This document shows positions 36,801 to 48,300 of a DNA stretch of 64,000 bases, piece by piece (position 1 is the first letter of the stretch; each line of letters opens with the position of its first letter). The position numbers and the translations under genes are program-made. The notes under the pieces are model-generated. The model did not search any database. It had not been told where the DNA came from and saw only the letters and a program-made list of their open reading frames with translations. Source of the stretch: Neospora caninum Liverpool (taxonomy: Eukaryota; Apicomplexa; Conoidasida; Eucoccidiorida; Sarcocystidae); the NCBI RefSeq assembly GCF_000208865.1, contig NC_018391.1, positions 620,001 to 684,000 on the forward strand, given 5' to 3'.

Positions 36801-39800
36801 ACGCGTTTGGTCTATCATCTTTTCTGCTCTTATGTTCGTATTTACTCTACCTATTCTTACTGGTGGATTAGTTATGATTCTCTTAGATTTACATGTAAAT
36901 ACAGAATTCTGCTACAGATGTGGATAGAGGTCCACGTCGTGTCTTTCCGTAGGTGATGGAGCACTTCCACTCGCTGCTCTACAGTTCCAGCGGCAGGGGC
37001 GGCGTCGGCGGAAATGTGGCGTCTCAGCAGCAACCGCTGCTGGAGGTTGAGTACTTTGGAGAGGAAGGTGTCGGCTCGGGTCCGACAATTGAATTTTATT
37101 CAGAGGTGAGACTGGGGAAGAGAGGGGAAGAGGAGATGCAGAAGAGAGCGGAAAAGAAGAAGAGAGCCGAAATGAAGAAGAGAGCGGAAAACAAGAAGAG
37201 AGCCGAAATGAAGAAGAGAGCGGAAAAGAAGAGGAGAGATGAAGAAGTTCCTGTTGGCGAGTCAGCGCGGCGTTACTGTAAAGCCACACAGCGGATGGCC
37301 GCGTTTGTGTTCGTAGAGCAAATGGTCGCCGTCTTGCCTCTTTCGTTTGCACCGAGCCGAATGGGTCTTAAAATCGGGAAAACGCTTCAAAGGGATTCCA
37401 CTGTCGCGGGCCTCAAGAGCGTGCACCCGGGTGGAAGGATGAAAGTCGCCGTCGTGGCGCGAACGAAAAAGCGGTAGAGCCGACGGGCGAGGACGCCGCC
37501 TCTGCGGTCGAGCACCGTTTGCCTCGGATGTGTGACAGGGAACCAAGTGTTCACGGAGCTTCGAGCCGATAAATGTGAGACTGACCACTCGGGGGCTTGG
37601 CTGAAATGTGTGCACGCTAGCGATAGGATCGCCGAGCTGAGAAGCGAATGACGTCCGTTTTTGTGGAGGTTACGTGCTCCTGTTGACGCGCATTTTGTCT
37701 CACCGCCGGGATCATCCGCCTTTTCTCGATTCCTTTCGTGTCGCGCGTTTCGCTTCCCTGCAACAGGTTCTGGAAGCTCTTCAAACCCACACAGTGCCGC
37801 GGCTGTTCCGCGAGGCGAGCTCTGACGGTTGCTTTTTCCCCTTCCCGTACACCTTCGTCACTGCCCGTCTCTCTCCCAGTCTGCTGCGCAAGCCGGAGTG
37901 CTCTCCTCTCACGTCGTCGGGTTCTTCGGGAAGCATGTTGCCTTCCCGGTCCTCTTCGTCTCCCGTCAGAGCTGCAGCTGCGAGTCCGGCTTCCTCTTCT
38001 TCGTCTCCTTGCTCTTCTGCCTCTGCCGCGTCTCTGTCTTCTTCGTCTGTGTCGTCTTCGTCTGTGTCTTCTTCGTCTGTGTCTTCTTCGTCTGTGTCTT
38101 CTTTCTGTGCTTCTTCCTCGACGCCGGTCGCACCGAAGGCGCCAGAGGAGGGCGGCCGCACAACACCAGGTCCCACGTCGGAGTCGCGAGGCGAGGGAGA
38201 AGGCGAACAGTCGGCCGGCGAGGCTGCTGCGTCTTCTCGAGGCGAGGGCGAAGCACGGGAGCGCGTGGCGACCGACAGCAGACGCGAACGCAAGACGCAA
38301 GAAGCCCAGGTTCCGAACTCTTGCCGTCTCTCTTTGCTCTCTCCTCGCAACACCCCCCTAGCTTCTTCTCCGCGTTCCTCGCCGCCCTCCCCTGCGCCGC
38401 CTTCTTCATCGTCGCTAGTTAGCGCTGCGCCGACGAACGAAGACAAGGTGTTCCTTCTGTTTAAGCTGCTGGGGCAGATTGCGGCGAAGGCGCTTCTGGA
38501 CGGACGAAGCTTCACGGTGGACCTGCGTCTCCACCCTGCCTTCTGGCGCCTCGTTGTCGAAAGGGAAGTTTGCACCTGCGGGGCCTTGCCGCTCGCTTTC
38601 TCGGGCTCGCTGGAGGCCAGGGACGGGGAGCGCGCCGAGCAGCAAGGGCGAGGCAGACGCGAAGACGCGAACGAGACGACGCGGGTCAGAAGGACTCGAG
38701 CTCAGACAAAGCGAGAGAAGGAGCGAGAGGCGCGGAGAGAGGAGAGGCGAAAGGACGAGAAACTGGAAGAACATGCACAGCAAAGGCAGCCCCGGCGTTT
38801 GTGTCGCGCGTGCGTGAAAGCTGAATCGCTGGGCTTGACCGACCTCAACGACGTGGATGAGCAGCTGGCGAGAAGCATGCAGCACCTGCTTCGGTTCCGC
38901 AGCGAAGGCAACGAAGTCGAGGACCTTGCTCTCGTCTTTGTGCTTCCGGGTAAACACCACCATCCGCGAAAACGCGAGTCCCCGCAGCTCACCTCCCCGC
39001 TAAAACGTGGAGATTGTCTAGCGCTTGCGCGAAACGCAACCCCCCATTTCTAGACGGAAACACACAGCGCGGTCGGGCTCGTGCAAGAGAGGGTTAAGCG
39101 GCCCGCATGCACTGGCAAGCACAAACCCCGCCGTTTGTCTGGGGCCGAAACAGCCGTGCTCTCTACGCCACACGCCTGTCTTTTGGACTCACGTCTTTGT
39201 GCAGCTGTGGGAAACGTACAAGAAAAAATAAACGTGCGGGTGGTGGCCTATCGTCTCTCGTTTTTCTCGTGGATGCCTGGGCCTCTGAGCCGTCAGCTTT
39301 CTCTGGCTTTTTTCTGTGAGGGAAGTCCAGTTCTCTTTGCGGTGTGTGTACCGGCAGTCATATACACAGGTGAACGTATCAGCAGTGACATAGACAGCTA
39401 GAGGGTGTCGGTTCATGACAGGGTGAGGAACGCGAGGCCTGCGAAACGGTGCACGGGCTGTATATGTGCGTGTCTATCCTTTTCGCGGCCCGCATCTCTC
39501 AGGAACCGACATCGAACTGGTTGAAGGCGGGAGTGAGATAGCGGTGTGTAACGAAAACCTCGACCTATACATACACCGCGTCATTCAAGTTGTCCTTTTG
39601 GAGGGCGTCCTGCTACAGGTACGTTCTTGCCCAGCGTTCATGTGTTCTTCCCCGTGCGACGCGCTCTTCTCCAGTCTCGCCCGCTCTGGCTTCCCTGCTG
39701 TTTTTTGATGCGATCCACTGGTAGCCGTTCCTCTCTGTAGTCGCTTCTGCCTGTCTCCAGGGCTTTGTCCTTCCTGCGCGTGTCCTTCTCCTTTCTGGAG

Positions 39801-40185
39801 CTTTTTCTCCCGCACTGTCTTCCCGCTCTCTGCAGGCTTACGCGTTCCGGTACGGGATCAGCACATTCATTCCTCTCTCCAGCTTGGCGCTTTTCTCCCC
39901 GCAAGAGAGAGCCTACGTGGTCTTTGGTGGCGGCGGCAGAATCGGAGACAGCCGCTTCTGGAACATGGAACACCTTCGAGCGCACATTGTCCCTGACCAC
40001 GGGTGAGCCCCACGAATGAGGTGACCAGAAGCAGTCCGAAAACGGGTTTCTTTTCATCTCTGGATCTTTGGAAAATGCAAAGGCTCGGCCGACCGGGCAC
40101 CTGCTCGTGGTCCTCCCTGTGTACACCTAGCTGCATGCACCTAACTGCATGCTGCTACCGGGACTCAGAGCATGCGTTATGCACC

Positions 40186-40219
<34 letters not shown>

Positions 40220-41414
40220 GTTCGTGTGCATCATTGCGGGACAATCTCGCGTGTTCGTCTTCATGGACAGTGCTTCTGGCCATGAGCCCGAGCCCGCTGG
40301 GGCTCGTTCTTTGAGCCTCGCGTTTTGTTGTTGCCTTCGCTGGATCTGTCCTTGCATTTCGCTGTGGCCCTCGGTTTCCAGATTCACTGCCTCGAGTGCA
40401 ACGTACATCGCCTTCCTGGAAGTTTTGACTGAATTTTCTGTTGAGGAGCGACGCCGCTTCCTTCGCTTCGCCACGGGGACGCCAGTCCTGCCTCACGGAG
40501 GCTTCGCTTCTCTCCGGTAAGTTAGGAAAACTTGAGCCGACAAGAAACGTCGGGTTTGCCTGCTCGTCGTGGGTCTGTGGAGTGTTGTGGGCGGCTCTAC
40601 GGCAAGGCTCTCTGATCGGCGCGAAAGGAGCTCTGCTGTCTGTGTCCATCATCGCTTCACATGGCAATGGAGAAAACGCTTTGCGGCACCTTGAACTCGT
40701 CGGTGGACAGCGGCGGAGACGGTTCTGGTGCAGACCTTCACTCTCTCTCCTTGCCCCCCCCCCCCCCCCCGCCACGCAACTCAGTTTGCTCCCATTCGAC
40801 ATGAACAGAAAAAAGTGGCAGAACGGTTCTTCGAAAGGTTTTTGAGCTCCGGGCGTCGGGTCATGTGGCCGTTGCCTTGACGAGAGTCGTAGCCTTTGGT
40901 TCCCGCCGAAAAGGGGTTCCGTTGTCGGTTGCTAAAGGCGCTTGACGGATTGCGTATCGAATAAAAGGCGTTTCGTTGTGTTTTTCTGTCCTCGGTTCTC
41001 TGCATGTTGGTTAAGGTGTGTCGCCTTCTGTAGTCGCCCTCCCGTCGTATCTCTTTTCGGCACCTCCCTTTGCTTTCCTCTTCTCGCCGTCTCCGCGCCC
41101 GTCAAAAAAAGGTTCTGTCGCCCGTCCTCTCTCCGGCTCCTCTGTTGTTGCAGCGACCGCTGTGCAGACTCCTTTTTGGCCTCACTGTTTTTAGTCGTTG
41201 CCTTCGCGTCTCTTCTGTGTCCAGGCCGCTGATGAAGGTGGTCCGTAAGCCCCAAGAGAACGGAGGGGAAGGCGCGACGTGCGACGACGTTCTTCCGTCA
41301 GTGATGACGTGCACCAACTACATAAAGCTGCCCGAGTATTCCAGCAAACAGATTCTGCGTCTTCGCCTCAGCGTCGCCATGACAGAAGGGCAGGGAGCAT
41401 TTACTCTTTCCTAA
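22815..41414 (+). CDS. Giant UFD4/TRIP12-type HECT E3 ubiquitin ligase, 3,994 aa
   Basis: Fourteen exons: 22815-22931, 23425-24268, 25046-25119, 25560-26036, 26686-27348, 27836-32668, 32985-35951, 36222-36287, 36953-37105, 37767-38949, 39503-39618, 39836-40002, 40382-40516, 41225-41414. All have GT..AG and all phases close (11,985 nt). The N-terminal helical repeats resemble the TRIP12/UFD4 ARM region ([19 protein letters not shown], then [12 protein letters not shown]). Exon 7 has the K-box-like [17 protein letters not shown] (about residue 2550). The HECT domain spans exons 7-14: [19 protein letters not shown] (exon 9), [15 protein letters not shown] (exon 10), TDIELVEGG (11), HIVPDHG (12/13), [15 protein letters not shown] (13). 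The catalytic Cys is at about residue 3961 in [15 protein letters not shown] (codon 41310-41312). It transfers ubiquitin from E2 to substrates; yeast UFD4 acts in N-degron and ubiquitin-fusion degradation. Huge Ser/Glu/Arg-rich insertions account for the size. The exon 7 acceptor (GAG|GTT) is the only nearby site that keeps the frame. Confidence 0.92.
22976..23090. repeat. (TA)n/(CATA)n block with a tandem duplication, HECT intron 1
   Basis: Two copies of ATACCCACTCACGTGCATA followed by (TA)n lie back to back, then CATA/TA runs. It fills much of the 5' half of the first HECT intron. Confidence 0.9.
24360..24490. repeat. (TA)n blocks separated by GTAAACATGC spacers, HECT intron 2
   Basis: Several TA tracts alternate with the spacer GTAAACATGCA, forming an irregular tandem array. 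A second CATA/TATC-rich stretch follows at 24715-24900 in the same intron. Confidence 0.9.
24715..24900. repeat. Degenerate TATACATA/TATCCGTATACA repeats, HECT intron 2
   Basis: Imperfect repeats of CATA, TTTATATCCGTATACA and ATGTATC units within HECT intron 2. They end before the pyrimidine-rich acceptor near 25045. Confidence 0.75.
26526..26538. repeat. Poly-C run in HECT intron 4
   Basis: Thirteen consecutive C within HECT intron 4. Its length is prone to sequencing error. Confidence 0.85.
27768..27802. repeat. (TA)n microsatellite close to HECT intron 5 acceptor
   Basis: A TA tract ends about 35 bp before the intron 5 acceptor at 27835. A shorter TA tract lies at 27576-27595 in the same intron. 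It may push the branch site or polypyrimidine tract close to the exon. Confidence 0.9.
36625..36651. repeat. (TA)n microsatellite, HECT intron 8
   Basis: Uninterrupted TA tract in the unusually AT-rich intron 8. Confidence 0.9.
37130..37240. repeat. Purine-rich minisatellite in HECT intron 9
   Basis: Alternating 18-bp units of the type AAGAAGAGAGCGGAAAA / AAGAAGAGAGCCGAAATG repeat about six times. Read in the frame of exon 9 they would encode [11 protein letters not shown] repeats. Confidence 0.85.
38035..38104. repeat. Ser-rich in-frame minisatellite in HECT exon 10
   Basis: Repeats of TCTTCGTCTGTG encode SSSSV units in a low-complexity insertion between the N-terminal part of the HECT domain and [15 protein letters not shown]. 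Confidence 0.85.
40187..40220. repeat. (TA)n(GA)n compound microsatellite, HECT intron 12
   Basis: A TA tract runs directly into a GA tract. Two GCATGC-containing copies (CTGCATGCAC, CTGCATGCTG) lie just upstream at 40131-40152. Confidence 0.9.
40754..40770. repeat. Poly-C run, HECT intron 13
   Basis: Seventeen consecutive C within the last HECT intron. Confidence 0.9.
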
Positions 41415-43771
41415 ACGCGTGTTGATGCGGAGGCTGTATATTTGCACATGTGGACTGTAGGGACGGGAAAGAAGTTAGTGGCGCTCGGCCCATCCTGACA
41501 ACGAGCGTAGAGTGTTTGTCGCCACGCAGCGTTCACCCGTCAGGTTCTGCCGCACTCTCGGGCGCAGGGATATGTATGAATGAATCGCTTGTGCGTTCTC
41601 AACGGTTGTCGCGGGTCGAAGGTGTTCTAAGCCGTGTGACAGTGTTCCAGGTTGGACCGTCGACGAATGAAAGAAACACGCGAGGAGCCTAAACAGAATA
41701 TGGCTCTCCAGAGAGACAGCATTGACAGGCACAAAAGAGACCAGCGAAGAGTTGGTGGCACCGAACACACCTGGCAAAACTGGGTAATTGACAGGCGATA
41801 CCGTCCCGGTTACGCGCATTCGTCCTGTTAAGTGCGGACACAGGTTTCCGAAAGCAGGCGCGGCCTCTGCGCGTTCTCCTGTTCGGCGTTTCGTTCGGAC
41901 GACTTACTTGCGGGAGACCAGCAGACACACAATTCAGGTCACATTTTTTTCACCATTCTCAGAAGAACACGAACGACAGACGTAGTCCGCGACAGTCTCG
42001 GCAAGACCCACAGGCTTTTTCGTGACGAAACCCCTATATTTCTCTCGAAGTTTCGAATCAACAGTGCAAATAAGCAATCGGGGGGCCATGTTTCATCGGA
42101 GTTTTGCATGCGAATGCAAACATATATATGTATAAATATATATATGTACCAGTGTATGCAGTTAGTTCGGTATACCGTACAGATTTTATGAACACTGTCG
42201 ATTTGGGGACTTCCCGTCTCGAAGACGTATCGGCCGGGCACCAGTGGTGAAGATATATGCAGTGTAAGTGTACAGCCAGCATCAAGACAGGGACTCTTGC
42301 CAGGCCGTTCGACCTGAGAGTACGAGCTGTTGACGTTCACCTGATTCCTGTTTTCCCGCTCACGCACGTGAAGCGGCAGTACGGCAACCGGTTTCTTACT
42401 TTTTTACCTTTTGGCATCTGTACCTCATCAGTTGTGAGGCAGAGCTCAACAACAGTCAGGGATGTACCGTAGAGTCGACTTGCACCTCTTCTGGTGGTAC
42501 GAGAATGCTACAAACACGTGATCGTGACGATTTAGCGTTTCGGGTGAGCTGTACCGACCACCCACATCGTGCTGCTGGCGCTGCGCGGAGCCACCCGAGT
42601 TCTGCCGTAAGGCTGTTTGCAGTTGCTGCAGCACGTTAGTGCCCCGCAAGCAGTCAGAACCACGTTTTCCGACGCAGTCTCATGCCATGCGGCACTAGTC
42701 GGCTTGAAACGCCTTTTGACTATGGAGGGGCCTGTGTGAGGGCGGTTAAAGATACCCGACCACCACAGTACTCAGCCTGCTGACAACGGCTCCTCTTTCC
42801 CTTCGACAAATCGACCAACCACTTTTTACCTTCCTGTCCTTCCGTCGGTGGCTTCCTGAGAGCACTTCATGGAGACAACCGAAAGCAGGTAGCTAAGACG
42901 ATAGCCTGCCAGTGCATCCTTCGTACGCGTGAGAGAAGCAGTTGCGACTCCAGGTACAATTGCATTCAGCAATTCAGTTATGGCAGTTTTGGTGTAGCAG
43001 GTTGCAGTGTATCAAAGATGCTTCTTCGAAGGCACGATTTATCAGTGGACCATCATAAGAACCGGGGTAAGCTACGAGCTATCTCGCTCCGGAACCGTGC
43101 ATCGTTACATTCGGGAAATGTCGCTTCTGTGCTGCCTAGTCCTTGATCAAGCTGCATTACCAGCAACCTTTATTTCCTCACTATTTTATATCTTCTGGTC
43201 ACTGCTTATGTCACCGCCCCGTATCGGCGACGACAAACCAGAAACGGTCACTAACGCGTCACCGAAAAGGTGCGGTCACCAACATACTGCTGTTCCCTAT
43301 CATCAATTTCATGTCTTGAAGAGGTCAACGGATGTACGATCCCCTAAACAGACTCGTTGTCTCAACGTTTGGGAGCAATAGGGCCACCATGAGCATGGAT
43401 GGCAGCAAAACCATCCGCACTTGGACTACTGAAATCGCCGGTGCGGCATGATCCACGGAACGGTTCGGACAAAACGTATACTTCACAAAAACACATTCAT
43501 TGGTGACAGCATTCACAACTCGTTCTACAAAGGCAAGAGGTACGCGCCTGTGTGCAGCTTGTGGAACCGCTGTGTTGTCCTCTTCTGTTTATTAGACCCC
43601 AGACAGCGCTTATGCAGTCACAGCGATATCGGGGGTAAAGAGCAAAAAGCAATCGCCTTAGAGCAACTCCCGCATCCACACGGCCCATTAAATGGTCATT
43701 CAGAGTCTTCCTGACCATCCGGGAAAACCACTCTTAAGATACCAGTCCACGGTCCAGAAACTCAAAAGACG
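41415..43771. other. Convergent intergenic region (HECT and ROPK 3' ends)
   Basis: Only short open frames with no recognisable features. A TA/CATA microsatellite lies at about 42119-42150. The region lies between the 3' ends of the plus-strand HECT gene and the minus-strand rhoptry pseudokinase, so it should contain both 3' UTRs. Confidence 0.6.
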
Positions 43772-45349
43772 TCACCCCACCACTGAACGCACCGCGACAC
43801 TCTGAGACACTTCTTTTTCTAATCTGCGCAGCTCCTGATAGTTTGGAGTATCGAGGACCTGGGAGGCGCTGAGAGGGGCGCGTCCGTGGGAGCCGGACAC
43901 TCCCATAATTAACTTCTTGACAGGATCCGGCAGGTCTGTCCCGCAATTGGAGAAATCCACGTCGGCCCGCCCACTCGGTTCATCCTCAGGAAGCGAACCG
44001 CCGCACCACAAGCCAAAGAGAGTGCGTCCTAAGTCTGCTGCGTTGTCTTCAGCGGTGAACCGTCTCCCCCTGGAAGTCACGTTCGGCGGCTCCTCGACCA
44101 GGGCGCCCCCCTCGGTCTCGTAGTACAGCTTGTTTGCCGCTACTTTTGAGGAGAAGCCACCAAAATAAAGAATTCCATCTCTACTGGGGAAGAAATTTTC
44201 CGGCGAGATGTTACTCACCAAGATCCCTCTTCCACTGGTGACTGCGACCAACTTAATGGCCTGCACCGTCACGCTCAGCCGGGCAGCTAGAGCAGCGGGG
44301 GCGGTTTTCTGATTCTGGGCTGCTTGATGTATCAACGGAAAGAGTTGGCCGAGCGTCCCACGTGTGCCCGGGTAGATGAGAACAATGTTGGGCATCTTGA
44401 GGTCTAACCCAAGTGAGACGACCTTTCTGTCGCTTGTAAACTGCAGCACTTGAAATGGAATGTGACAGTGAAAGGCCTCCACGACACGTTGAGCAGAACC
44501 CACATCAAATTGAAGTCGAACACTCCGCTCATTTTCCAGCTCCTTTTTGTATCGTTCCAGCGTAGCTTCCCCCTCTTCACCGCTCGGTAGTGGGAGTATC
44601 CTCAGATCAAAAGGTTGCCCATCAATGAAGAACTCGAAGAAATCTCGGTGAAACAAGCTGCCTCTTTTGAAGTAAGAGCCTTTTCTGTCGTATGTAGTGT
44701 GAAAAGACAGTGGCTGTCCGGCAGGCAGAACTGGTTCAACCGCTTCCAAAGTTTTCCGCGTCTCTTCAGATACTTCTGGCTTTTGCTGCTCCGCGAAATA
44801 CCCGACAGCTCTCGACGCGCCCTCGCCCTTGCGAAAGAATGGAGGTTGAATTGCACGATGGTCGACACCGAGTTCTGCTACAAAATCTTCTAGGGACATT
44901 GCCTCCACTACGTTCTTGCTCAAGAACTTGTGCAGGGATTTCACCATTGCCTCGTGGGGTGTATTCTGTTTTTTGCGCCCGAACCGCAGGCCCCCCCGTG
45001 TGTGTGTGTGGCTGGGGTGACCTAACAGCTGTTCTCCTTCTTCACTGGCGCCTTGAGAGTCTCCTTCCACATTTCCTCGTCTGCCTCCGCGTCTGCGAAA
45101 GAAAGAGCCAAGGCGAGAAAGCGGACTTCTCTTCCGTGGTCGTGCCCCCCCTACCAATGGTGTGTCGCCGCTCGCTGCCTCCTCGTGCTGTGTCTCGCTG
45201 TCAGAACCTTCGGCGAATCCCAATGCCTGGTACGTCTTCGATCGGAGTGCCGTAGCGGTGGCCCGTTCAAAGTGATCGAACCACTGAAAAGTCAGAAGCA
45301 GCACCAAGCATTCGAGTGCAAATATCGAAAAGCACAAGGAGTGTCTCAT
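43772..45349 (-). CDS. Rhoptry kinase-family (ROPK) pseudokinase, secreted
   Basis: A single exon of 525 aa, typical of ROPK genes. A hydrophobic N-terminal signal (about residues 5-22) is followed by an acidic/Ser spacer and a basic amphipathic stretch (residues 70-92, PRKRSPLSRLGSFFRRRGG). That stretch resembles the Arg-rich amphipathic helix by which ROP2-type proteins bind the parasitophorous vacuole membrane. The kinase-like fold covers about 210-510. Key residues are altered. The beta-3 Lys appears as Arg250 (FDLRIL). The catalytic HGDIKPEN-type loop reads VSNISPENFF, with Asn380 replacing the Asp. The DFG region reads YFGGFS (396-399), losing the metal-binding Asp. The late-lobe motif AADLGRTLFGLWCG is kept. 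It is therefore predicted to be catalytically dead. Family members modulate host or parasite partners in the infected cell; this one's partner is unknown. The particular ROP number cannot be assigned. Confidence 0.88.
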   Translation of the reverse strand: MRHSLCFSIFALECLVLLLTFQWFDHFERATATALRSKTYQALGFAEGSDSETQHEEAASGDTPLVGGARPRKRSPLSRLGSFFRRRGGRRGNVEGDSQGASEEGEQLLGHPSHTHTRGGLRFGRKKQNTPHEAMVKSLHKFLSKNVVEAMSLEDFVAELGVDHRAIQPPFFRKGEGASRAVGYFAEQQKPEVSEETRKTLEAVEPVLPAGQPLSFHTTYDRKGSYFKRGSLFHRDFFEFFIDGQPFDLRILPLPSGEEGEATLERYKKELENERSVRLQFDVGSAQRVVEAFHCHIPFQVLQFTSDRKVVSLGLDLKMPNIVLIYPGTRGTLGQLFPLIHQAAQNQKTAPAALAARLSVTVQAIKLVAVTSGRGILVSNISPENFFPSRDGILYFGGFSSKVAANKLYYETEGGALVEEPPNVTSRGRRFTAEDNAADLGRTLFGLWCGGSLPEDEPSGRADVDFSNCGTDLPDPVKKLIMGVSGSHGRAPLSASQVLDTPNYQELRRLEKEVSQSVAVRSVVG

Positions 45350-48300
45350 TTTGCTAAATCTATTCGGCTACACACTGGAATCCCAGACGTTCGGTTGGTT
45401 TGTGTCTGTCTAGGCGGGATCTCGCAAGACATAATCAGTTGACGTCAGCTGCTTACAAGCTTAACACTATGAAACAAAACTTCACAAAAGAAGAATAATA
45501 CATCCGACAGATTTATGCACCAAAGTACGGGTAGGAGCCAGACCCTGTACTCAAGAACTTTCGGAACCACACCGGCTCAAACGATCGTGTCTGTGATCTA
45601 GACTAGCGCCAATTCTGCGCGGCGGAATCTGTCCAGAGCCCAACCTTGCGCGACGTCAACGGATTGAACAGCGCTAGCAGTCAGCCATGCGTTCTTAAAA
45701 AAGAGGCACGTGCTTTTGCTGTGGCTGGTGTCAGTCTGTAGATCGGTGGGGAGTTTTCCAAGGTGGCGGGCTGGGGAGTATTGGCGGAGTCAAGATACGG
45801 AAAGAGGTGCACTAGCACAGAATGTCTGACCGCGGCCATCCGGCCTAAAATGAGGCAGGCTCCCCCTGGGCTCTACCGCCGCCAATTGAAATGCAGCATA
45901 ACTGAAGATCTTCCTTCATATCAAGCAGTATTTGGAGACTGTTAAACATGCGACGAATTTCTATGTAGAGAGAGATTTTGACAGCCTCGGTAGAGCGGGT
46001 AACGCGACGCTGCCAATGCTAGCAGCCGAACTGCCCAGTTCAACACTTCATTCACTGACACTGCTCCAAAAGTTTATTAGTGGATATCAGGAGCGTCACA
46101 TTTTGGAAGACCTCAAGATAAAACCATATGCGAAGACACTCCGCTAGACATCAGAATCCATACGTCGTTCGGGGGGTAATCGGGCAACGTCTTTGGTTCC
46201 CACGTGGAAAACCTCGAACGACAGGAGGGTTCGTGCGTAGGAGATTCTGATGGCATATCTCGAGCTACGCATCAGTCGCCGTGGCGAGCAGCCCCTGTTG
46301 CGCGCGCTGTGAAAAAACTGCATCCGATGTTGTTCAATGATAATCCACTTGAACTCCCTCATGCACTCCCGGAGGCAACACAGAGCGGAATACCGAAACA
46401 CTTCGAGACCTCACACCCTATCTTCTTCGTTTGTAACAGCATGACGTAACATAAGATAATTTACGAAAGAGAGAACAGAAGGCAGCGTGGTGGTCCCCGC
46501 AGGGAGTGCACAGAATACTCCCGGGGGCGATGCTGTCGCGGTATTTTGTTGTCTTTTAAAATGCCTCCATCACCCAGGGTGAGGATATCAGTCACTGGCA
46601 CGTCAGCACGAGGCGGTGCGCGATTTATTTTGGGTGCTCTCTGTGGAGTTGGGACCTGCAGAACAGGCCTTCTTAAGAAAATACCACCATGATTATCGGT
46701 ATTCCGGGCACAAACGTTTCGCATATCGATCATTACCAGCATGTCTCGATAACGGATGTGTGAGAGGGCAATCCAGATTGGAGAATGTAGGGTGTTACGT
46801 GAACGAGATCGGTAGAATCTACCTTCTTTTTGTCCATTTACTCTCTTCACGTCCAACTCGGGGGAATCGTGAACTCAGTCATCTCTACCGGGAGAAGTGG
46901 GAAAATGCCAGCCCAGCAGCGCGGGGGTTAAAATCTGTTCCGTTGAGTCAACAGGCCAATGCCACTCCGAACGCACTGATTGCGTGTCCCTACTACCTAC
47001 AACATAAACCGCATGCCTCAAGATGGTGTTTCCAGTTCAGGATTGCCTCCTCATCTCCTACACACTCTGCATCCACTGCGTGAAAGGCAAATCTTAGTGT
47101 AGCACACGACTTGTTCGGCGAATCGTCCGCAGTATCTGCAGCGAACGGTGCGATGGGCCCCCTTATTTCAGAATCCGTCACTGCCGGCTTCTTCAGTACG
47201 TGCGGAAGGACGCCCTGTGTAAGTCAGGATCGCATTGCACTTCTCGCTGCGGAAGTCACCTGACCTACTCCTGAAAATGGAATACCTACTGCATGGTCTC
47301 AGTGAGAACGACGGATGTGTCTCTTTTCGCACTACCGAGCAAGACAGGCCTGCGTCACAGCGTGGGCAGGACAGATTGGAAGTAAGCAAGTCCCCGGATG
47401 GCACCCTTTGCATCTAGTTGCGCAAGCTGTTTCCTATTTTGGTGGACGCTGGTTTGGTGCATACTGAATCCCAAATGAAGATGGGCACGGTGGAGTCCTA
47501 GGTCGTTCGTGTTGCGGATTTGGAGCAGTTGAATATGTGGGCAAAACGGCGGCGATCGAAACAGCGTCACCATTTCTTGTCGAGGCGAACCAGGCTGGTC
47601 CATTTTCTATGGTGTGTCCCTACTCTGGTTGGGCGCAGCAGGGAGTGATTGGCAGGGATGCGAAGAACGTACCCTCTGATCATCTCGCCAGAATCAGGTG
47701 TGTATAGATCTTGGGAAGAAGGCGACAGCGGAAGTCTGAGCGTTAGTCAGTGCCCAGGCGTCAGTGAGGCTGACTTTTGTGATCATACGCACTTGTCGAA
47801 CATACCCCTTGAAATCCATCTAGGCGTAATGGCCGACGCTGCGAAATCACCTAGTACGAGTTGCAATACAGAAGTCCACAGGGTTACTCGCACACCATCG
47901 TCCTCCTTCAAGGACCGTCAGCCACAAAAGTGCGCAACCTCTCTCACTGCATTCAGACCGTTGTTTCTGTTAATGTCATGCTACTCTGGCGTTTTCGGCA
48001 TCGTGTCTACCCTTTCGACTGAACCTCTTGCCACCCCCGCCTTGGGATCGTGTCACACATCGCAGTCCAATGGTGTGTCGGTCACCCCGAAACGACGCGT
48101 TCGCTTCAAGTCCAGTTTTGCAGTCTCACCACTCTAGTGGCTCCCTTCTACGTAAAACAAGCAACTTGTTGTGTTGCAGCCTTCGCTGAACAAATCTGGG
48201 CTTCTCTTGGAAGCGAAAGGGACGACTCCCCACGGGTTGCCGTTGCAACCATGTGCTATGCTCCAATCGTCTGTTTAAACAAGGTCACGCCGCGCGACCA

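Noticed and set aside
45932..48137. Plus-strand frames of 71-162 codons in the ROPK upstream region
   Set aside because: No domain, splice support or codon pattern distinguishes them from chance.
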